Part shown: piece after piece, positions 59,616 to 64,000 of the stretch
How positions within the stretch are numbered: the stretch's first letter is position 1
Layout of the letters: every line of letters begins with the position of its first letter
Source of the DNA: Streptomonospora nanhaiensis
Lineage (GTDB): Bacteria > Actinomycetota > Actinomycetes > Streptosporangiales > Streptosporangiaceae
Assembly: GCF_026642255.1 (NCBI RefSeq)
Contig: NZ_CP113264.1
Span: 6,758,001 to 6,822,000 of the forward strand
Direction: 5' to 3'
DNA: 64,000 nucleotides
Notes under the pieces: model-generated
Databases searched by the model: none
Told to the model about the DNA's origin: nothing
The model's input: only the letters and a program-made list of their open reading frames with translations
Made by a program: the position numbers and the translations under genes

Positions 59616-60194
59616 ATGATCGAGATCCGCGAACTCCCTCCCTCCGACGAGGAGCGGGCGGCCGCCGTCATCGCCGAGGCGATGGACTCCGACCCCGTTA
59701 TGGCCTGGATGATCCCCGACGCCGAGGGGCGCCGCGCACTCCTCCCCGCCCTGATGCGCGAGTTCGTCGCCACCGCGCTCGCGACCGACCGTGTGCTGGT
59801 CGACGGGACCGGGAGCGCCCTCGCCCTCTGGTCCCACCGCTCGGGCCCCGCCCGATCCCCGGGCGAGGAGAGCCTCCGGGCGCTCCCCGCGGCGTACGCG
59901 CCCCACGTGCCGCGGATCGCCCTGCTCGGGCGGACCATGGAGGACCGGCACCCGACCGTCCCCCACCTGTACCTCTCGACGATCTGCGTGCTGCCACGCG
60001 CCCGGGGCCGAGGACTGGGCTCTGCCCTGTTGGGCCACCGCCTCGACGGTGCCGGCCTCCCCGCCTACCTGGAGGCCAGTACCGAGCGGAGCGCGGCCCT
60101 CTACGCCCGGCACGGGTTCGCCCCGCTGGGCGACCCGGTCACCCTTCCCGACGGACCCACCGTCCACCCGATGTGGCGCGAGCCCAACCCATGA
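59616..60194 (+). CDS. GNAT family N-acetyltransferase
   Basis: A 192-aa acetyl-CoA-dependent transferase. The start MIEIRELPPSDEERAAAVIAEAMDSDPVMAWMIPD is typical; the CoA-binding motif A is LYLSTICVLPRARGRGLGSALLGHRL, and motif B includes YLEASTERSAALYARHGFAPLGDPVTLPDGP. This resembles the actinobacterial GNATs that acetylate toxic small molecules such as puromycin-like or thiol compounds. No ribosome site precedes the ATG; the promoter position predicts a leaderless mRNA. Its stop lies 11 bp before the amidohydrolase start, so the two are one operon. Confidence 0.92.
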   Translation: MIEIRELPPSDEERAAAVIAEAMDSDPVMAWMIPDAEGRRALLPALMREFVATALATDRVLVDGTGSALALWSHRSGPARSPGEESLRALPAAYAPHVPRIALLGRTMEDRHPTVPHLYLSTICVLPRARGRGLGSALLGHRLDGAGLPAYLEASTERSAALYARHGFAPLGDPVTLPDGPTVHPMWREPNP

Positions 60195-60205
60195 GGAGAA
60201 GACCC

Positions 60206-61588
60206 GTGCAGGCGTACACCCATGTGACCGTGATCGACTCCACCGGCGGCCCGTCCGCCCCGGACCGCACCGTCCTCGTCGAGGACGGCGTCATCACCGC
60301 GGTCGGACGCACCGCGGAGGTCCCCGTGCCGGAGACCGCGTCGGTGGTCGACCTCACCGGGAAGTACCTCATCCCGGGCCTGGCGGACATGCACGTCCAC
60401 AGCGACATCGAGGACGAGCGGATCATCCCCGCGCTCTACCTCGCGAACGGCGTCACCACCGTGCGCGAGATGTGGGGCGGCCCCCGGGTCCACGACTGGC
60501 GGCGGCGCATCGGGGCCGGAACGATGTCGGGCCCCCGCTGGGTCGTCGGCGGCAACCTGGTGGACGGCTCCCCCTCCCTCTGGGAGGACATCCCGGGCCC
60601 CGCGGCGCCCACCGTCGTCAAGGGCGCCCAGGACGCCCGCCGCGCCGTCGGCGAGACCCGCGACGCCGGGGCGGACTTCGTGAAGGTCTACTCCCGGCTG
60701 GACCGCGAGTCCTACCTCGCCCTGATGGAGGAGGCCCGGCGCCAGGACATCCCCGTCGTCGGCCACCGCTCGGACCTGGTGCCCTTCGTGGAACAGGTCG
60801 AACTGGGCCAGCGCTCCTTCGAGCACGTCCACGGCCTGTGGCCCGCACTCTCCCGGGACGCGGCGGAGATGGAGGCGTCGATGGCGCGGATCTCCCTCGA
60901 ACCCGACACCTACTACTCCAGCTGGTTCCGGCAGATCAACGAGGTGGAGTGGGAGTCCGTCAACTCCTACGACTCCGCGGCGGCGGCCTCGGTGTTCGGA
61001 CGGCTGGCCGCCAACGACGTGGCCCTGTGCCCCACGCTGGTGATGCACGAGAAGGTGGACCTGCCGGAGCGGGCCGGACTGGAGGACCCCCGCCTGCGGT
61101 ACCTGCCGCCGTACATGCGCGAGATGTGGAAGTACGTCCTGGAACAGGTCTACACACGTGGACGCAGCGCCGCCGAGGGGGCCCTGCGCCGCGACCTGTT
61201 CGAGCGGCGCCGGGAGACCGTCGTCGCGATGGACGCGGCCGGGGTGCGCCTGCTCGCGGGCACCGACCCGCTCACCCCGGGCGTCCTCCCCGGGTTCGGC
61301 CTGCACGACGAGCTGGAACTGCTGGTGCGGTCAGGGCTGAGCCCCGCGCGGGTCCTCCGGATCGCGACCCTGGAGGCGGCCCGCTTCCTGGGCCGCGAAC
61401 AGTGGTCGGGCACCGTCCGGGAGGGCAGGGCCGCCGACCTCGTGGTGCTGGACGCCGACCCCCTGGCCGACATCCGCAACACCACGCGCATCCACGCCGT
61501 CGTGGTCGCGGGCAGGTTCATCGGCCCCGGGGAGCGGCAGGCGCTGCTCGACACCGCCGAGCGCGCGGCGGCGGACCAGGTCGCCTGA
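60206..61588 (+). CDS. Amidohydrolase (imidazolonepropionase-like)
   Basis: A 460-aa metal-dependent hydrolase of the amidohydrolase superfamily. The metal site begins with ADMHVHSD (H63, H65) after the characteristic YLIPGL; a Lys in FVKVYS is in the carboxylated-Lys position, PVVGHRSD and FEHVHGL supply His, and LLAGTDPLTPG gives the catalytic Asp, followed by RVLRIATLEAARFLG and ADLVVLDADPLADI. It groups with Xaa-Pro/imidazolonepropionase-like enzymes of broad substrate range. The GTG at 60206 has GAGGAGA 5 nt upstream; an ATG overlapping the GNAT stop is a weaker option. It is second in a TetR-controlled operon. Confidence 0.93.
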   Translation: MQAYTHVTVIDSTGGPSAPDRTVLVEDGVITAVGRTAEVPVPETASVVDLTGKYLIPGLADMHVHSDIEDERIIPALYLANGVTTVREMWGGPRVHDWRRRIGAGTMSGPRWVVGGNLVDGSPSLWEDIPGPAAPTVVKGAQDARRAVGETRDAGADFVKVYSRLDRESYLALMEEARRQDIPVVGHRSDLVPFVEQVELGQRSFEHVHGLWPALSRDAAEMEASMARISLEPDTYYSSWFRQINEVEWESVNSYDSAAAASVFGRLAANDVALCPTLVMHEKVDLPERAGLEDPRLRYLPPYMREMWKYVLEQVYTRGRSAAEGALRRDLFERRRETVVAMDAAGVRLLAGTDPLTPGVLPGFGLHDELELLVRSGLSPARVLRIATLEAARFLGREQWSGTVREGRAADLVVLDADPLADIRNTTRIHAVVVAGRFIGPGERQALLDTAERAAADQVA

Positions 61589-61612
61589 CCCGCCGGACCC
61601 CGCGTACCGGGT

Positions 61613-61646
61613 TCCCGGGCGTACCGGGGACCCGGTACGCCCGGGA
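61613..61646 (+). terminator. Terminator of the GNAT-amidohydrolase operon
   Basis: A 15-bp stem (61613-61627 with 61632-61646) and GGAC loop, 25 bp after the stop codon. An excellent intrinsic terminator for the plus strand. Confidence 0.9.
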
Positions 61647-62111
61647 CCTCGCGCGGCCCCGGGCTCCCGTGCCCCCTCCGCGCGGACCGCCGCCCCGCGG
61701 GCCCCGCGCCCCCTGCCGGAGGGGCCCCGCGACGCCCGAAGCGGGATTCCCCGGTCTCGTTTCGAGGACAACCGGTGATCCCACATTTCCTCCCGCGGGC
61801 CGGAACACGCTCTGAACTGGCCTTTTCCGAAGACCATGGGAAACGGCAATAGCAGAGCCCTTTTCCCTGACATCCGGGCACACCCGAAGCCACTGATTTC
61901 GGTTCGTGCCGTCCGACCTGCGAATCTACGGGAAACCTTGCCCCGAGCCCCCTGCGGAGCCTTCCCCGGCAGAGATAATACGCCTGTGAGACGCGACACG
62001 AATCCCTTCCATAAAGCCCCAGGTAGGACCCTCCGAAGCACGTGGATTACCCGCCCGGAACGACGACGCCGCGATGACTATGGGGCTTCTGTGCACTAAA
62101 GTCTTCCTACC
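61647..62111. other. Intergenic region with a plausible promoter
   Basis: No gene I can support. The right two thirds are less GC-rich. GATAAT (61974-61979) is a good -10 match with nothing convincing at -35, and TAAAGT (62097-62102) lies 9 nt before the next ATG. A small RNA or 5' leader is possible, but no stable conserved fold was recognised. Confidence 0.4.
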
Positions 62112-62549
62112 ATGGCGTATTCAGCGAGAAGTCCGTCGTCGGTGGTCTCGACCCGACCGGCCCGCCAGGGCGACCCCGGCCTGGCCGAGGCCCTGTCGGC
62201 GCACCTGGGCATCGAACTCACCCCCCGCGAGTTCACGCTGCCCGACGGCACGAGGATCGGCGTCGACTGCGCCGACGGGGGCCGCCCGAGCCTCCTGGTG
62301 CAGTTCACCCCGCTCCAGGGCCCGGTCAAGTCGACCCAGCGCAACAAGGTCATCGCCGACGCCTTCAAGCTCGTGTGGCTGCGCGACCACCACTTCCCGG
62401 ACGCGCACGTCCTCCTGGTCATCGGCGAACCGCTCGCCCGGCTGTTCGGGCGGGGGGCCTGGCTCCCCGCCGCGTTCGCCTCCTACCGGATCACCGTCGC
62501 CCTGGTCGACGAGCATCACAGGATCCGCACACTCGATATCAGTACGTGA
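62112..62549 (+). CDS. Hypothetical protein with PD-(D/E)XK-like features
   Basis: A 145-aa cytosolic protein without a named family. After a short polar start (YSARSPSSVVSTRPARQGDPG) come LAEALSAHLGIELTPREFTLPDGTRIGVDCADGGRPSLLVQFTPLQGPVKSTQRNKVIADAFKLVWLRDHHFPDAHVLLVIGEPLARLF. The order of a strand ending in GVDCAD, a second strand VQFTP, then a Lys/Gln helix resembles the PD-(D/E)XK nuclease core of small actinobacterial proteins that read E-x-YA...G...K..Q..K...D.LKL, with Gln where the acidic residue would be. This is a guess from pattern only. No ribosome site is visible, so translation may be leaderless. Confidence 0.65.
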   Translation: MAYSARSPSSVVSTRPARQGDPGLAEALSAHLGIELTPREFTLPDGTRIGVDCADGGRPSLLVQFTPLQGPVKSTQRNKVIADAFKLVWLRDHHFPDAHVLLVIGEPLARLFGRGAWLPAAFASYRITVALVDEHHRIRTLDIST

Positions 62550-62566
62550 TGAACACTTCATAACGT

Positions 62567-62580
62567 GTTAATCGATTAAC
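62567..62580. promoter_or_regulatory. 14-bp perfect palindrome (LacI-like operator)
   Basis: GTTAATCGATTAAC is perfectly palindromic, AT-rich in a GC-rich genome, and typical in form of LacI-family operators. It lies 18 bp after the preceding stop and about 425 bp before the ABC operon, in the likely control region of the latter. Confidence 0.45.
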
Positions 62581-63005
62581 CCTAACGTTCCACGCGTCAA
62601 ACCCCGCGGGCCGCCGCATTCCATGCTCCCACCCGCTCTCCAACGAACGTCTCCGGTCCCTGGTTCGCCGTGCCCGGAGGCAGTCATCCCCGGAGGGTGT
62701 TCATGGATGTCCCGCCCGTCGCGCATGCGCGCCGCGCGTGCGCGCCCGCGCGCCGCCGCACGCCACATGCGCGCGCGACCCTTTCCCGCGCCGGCGACGC
62801 GCCGCCGGCGCACGCGTCCCCGATTCCCGCCGGGCGCCCGGGTCCCCTTTTCCCCGCTTTCCCCACGTGCCGCACAGCCGTTCCCGCTCCTCCGCAGCCC
62901 TTTTCGGGCACCCCCGACCGGCGCTCCTCCCTTTGCCCCGGAAACACCCATTCACCGGAGCGCCACCGTGTGCGATCATCCGATCACGCATATCGAGGAG
63001 CAGGA
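62581..63005. other. GC-rich leader region upstream of the ABC operon
   Basis: No gene or riboswitch was recognised (TPP, cobalamin and similar motifs were looked for by eye). It includes a run of alternating GC dinucleotides (about 62719-62775) able to form Z-DNA or strong secondary structure. The operon promoter should be near its right end. Confidence 0.4.
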
Positions 63006-63155
63006 ATGACACCGCCGCCCACCGACCCGTCCGCGCACGGCGCCGCCTCGCGAGCGCCCGCAGCGGTTCCGCGCCTCCGGCTCCCCTCGGGGACCGGGCC
63101 CCTCCCCCGGCTCCCCCTCGGGGAGCGGACGCCGCGGCACGGGGACGCGGCGTGA
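63006..63155 (+). CDS. Small 49-aa protein coupled to the ABC ATPase
   Basis: A short frame starting at an ATG with GAGGAGCAGGA upstream and ending in a stop that overlaps the ABC ATPase GTG (GTGA). The product is Pro/Arg/Ala-rich (TPPPTDPSAHGAASRAPAAVPRLRLP) with no signal or membrane helix. The strong site and the exact 4-nt overlap suggest it is translated, perhaps only to deliver ribosomes to the ATPase gene. It resembles no known transporter component. Confidence 0.5.
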   Translation: MTPPPTDPSAHGAASRAPAAVPRLRLPSGTGPLPRLPLGERTPRHGDAA

Positions 63156-63955
63156 CCGGCGACAGGATCGAGGTGCGCGGGCTCACCAAGGCCTACGAGG
63201 GCGCCGACCCGCTCCGGCCGGCGCTCCACGACGTCGACCTGGAGATCCCCCGGGGCCGCTTCGTCAGCCTCATCGGCCCCAGCGGGTGCGGGAAGTCCAC
63301 CCTGCTGCGCGTGGTGGCCGGGCTGGAGCGGCACGACACCGGGACCGTCTCCGTGTTCGGGTCGACCCCGGAGCGCATGGCCGCCGCCAAGGCCGTCGGC
63401 CTCGTCCCCCAGTCCCCGGCCCTGCTCCCCTGGCAGAACGTGCGGCGCAACGTGTCCCTGCCCTCCCGCGTCAACCGCCGGGCCGGCCGGGGCAGCGAGG
63501 ACCCCGACCTGCTGCTCCGCATGGTGGGCCTGGAGGACGCCGCCCGCAAGTACCCCCACGAGCTCTCCGGCGGCATGAGGCAGCGCGTCGCCATCGCCCG
63601 CGCCTTTGGCATCCGCCCCGACCTGCTGCTGATGGACGAGCCCTTCTCCGCGCTGGACGAGTTCACCCGTGAGGCGCTCCAGCTCCAGCTCCTCGGGCTG
63701 TGGGAGCGCATGTCCACGACGGTCCTGTTCGTCACCCACTCGGTCCGCGAGGCGGTCACCCTCTCCGACACGGTCGTGGTGATGTCCGCCCGTCCGGGAC
63801 GCGTGCACGAGGTGCTGGACGTCGACCTGCCGCGCCCCCGCGACCGGGGCGTCGTGACCGGGCCCCGCCTGCACGTCCTGGAGGACAGGGTGCGCGCCTC
63901 CCTCCAGACCGCCTGGGAGGCCGGAGCCGCCCCCGACGACCTCGTCCCCCTGTGA
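63152..63955 (+). CDS. ABC transporter ATP-binding protein (NitT/TauT-type)
   Basis: A 267-aa ABC ATPase of the nitrate/sulfonate/taurine-type importer class. Walker A is LIGPSGCGKSTLLR, the Q loop LVPQSPALLPWQNVRRNV, the signature HELSGGMRQRVAIARAF, Walker B LLLMDEPFSALDEFTRE, and the H switch FVTHSVREAVTLSDTVVVMSARPGR. The SDTVVVMSxRPG ending is typical of SsuB/TauB-like proteins. The GTG at 63152 overlaps the stop of the 49-aa frame. A permease-like gene starts at 63982, so this is the start of an importer operon; the substrate cannot be told here. Confidence 0.94.
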   Translation: MTGDRIEVRGLTKAYEGADPLRPALHDVDLEIPRGRFVSLIGPSGCGKSTLLRVVAGLERHDTGTVSVFGSTPERMAAAKAVGLVPQSPALLPWQNVRRNVSLPSRVNRRAGRGSEDPDLLLRMVGLEDAARKYPHELSGGMRQRVAIARAFGIRPDLLLMDEPFSALDEFTREALQLQLLGLWERMSTTVLFVTHSVREAVTLSDTVVVMSARPGRVHEVLDVDLPRPRDRGVVTGPRLHVLEDRVRASLQTAWEAGAAPDDLVPL

Positions 63956-63981
63956 GCACCGCCCCGAGAGGAGGAACGGCC

Positions 63982-64000
63982 ATGGCCACCCAGACCCCCG
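63982..64000 (+). CDS. Start of the next gene, partial (probable ABC permease)
   Basis: ATG with GAGGAGGAAC 5-6 nt upstream, 26 bp after the ATPase stop; only MATQTP is inside the window. A GTG at 63952 in the same frame overlaps the ATPase stop and is an alternative. Permease identity is inferred from operon position alone. Confidence 0.5.

Noticed and set aside
62581..63005. Riboswitch (TPP or other) upstream of the ABC operon
   Set aside because: No conserved riboswitch core sequences could be seen by eye; a covariance-model search would settle it.
1..64000. CRISPR array, prophage or integrative element
   Set aside because: No regular short direct repeats, cas, integrase or phage structural genes were found; the only mobile trace is the IS982-type remnant.

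Overview
The window is very GC-rich DNA with strong third-position GC bias, many GTG starts, ATGA/GTGA stop-start overlaps and frequent antisense shadow frames. Together with the gene content (PspC, DUF5996, an AviRa-like methyltransferase, conservon-type P450s, NarGHJI) this points to a filamentous actinomycete chromosome. I infer a Nocardiopsis-like member of the Streptosporangiales; the genus rests on overall resemblance and was not tested.

Layout. 0.4-10.7 kb: MGT-type glycosyltransferase, ABM monooxygenase, HdeD-like membrane protein, citrate synthase with a strong terminator, release factor 3, a TetR regulator divergent from an acyl-CoA dehydrogenase, and an NmrA-like oxidoreductase. 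10.9-14.7 kb: NarL-type two-component pair, glutaminase, DHFR-like reductase. 14.7-18.2 kb: transmembrane Ser/Thr kinase and a CYP157-like P450 lacking the ExxR motif, followed by the out-of-frame remnant of a second P450. 18.5-21.5 kb: copper operon copZ / small His-rich membrane protein / copA under a promoter with a CsoR-type palindrome. 21.6-25.5 kb: two GNAT enzymes, a sodium:amino-acid symporter and a DUF5996 protein. 25.6-34.1 kb: narGHJI, with every junction overlapping, divergent from narK.

34.2-44.1 kb: AviRa-like rRNA methyltransferase, a lone tRNA-Asp, an S4 RNA-binding protein, hydrolase, nucleotidyltransferase, a DUF418-MerR operon with a textbook 19-bp-spacer MerR promoter, a tRNA Glu-Asp-Phe cluster with terminator, a membrane phosphoesterase with a degraded active site, and a small zincin. 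44.4-49.3 kb: two MFS exporters, PspC, TetR and a PPOX-fold protein. 49.5-50.8 kb is an accessory patch: a lower-GC orphan gene and an IS982-type transposase remnant. 50.8-55.9 kb: methyltransferase, NTF2-like and DUF6176 proteins, an XRE regulator, tRNA-Lys, a condensation-like acyltransferase and an S9 peptidase reduced by internal deletions.

56.2-61.6 kb is the most system-like stretch. A membrane-anchored beta-lactamase-family hydrolase, an alpha/beta hydrolase, a TetR regulator, a probably leaderless GNAT acetyltransferase and a secondary amidohydrolase are arranged around two divergent intergenic regions sharing the 11-mer ATATACATACG within palindromes. I read this as a candidate TetR-controlled small-molecule hydrolysis/acetylation module with unknown substrate. 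62.1-64.0 kb: a small nuclease-fold-like protein, a 14-bp palindrome, and the start of a NitT/TauT-type ABC importer operon that runs off the end. No CRISPR array, prophage, integrase or rRNA gene was seen.
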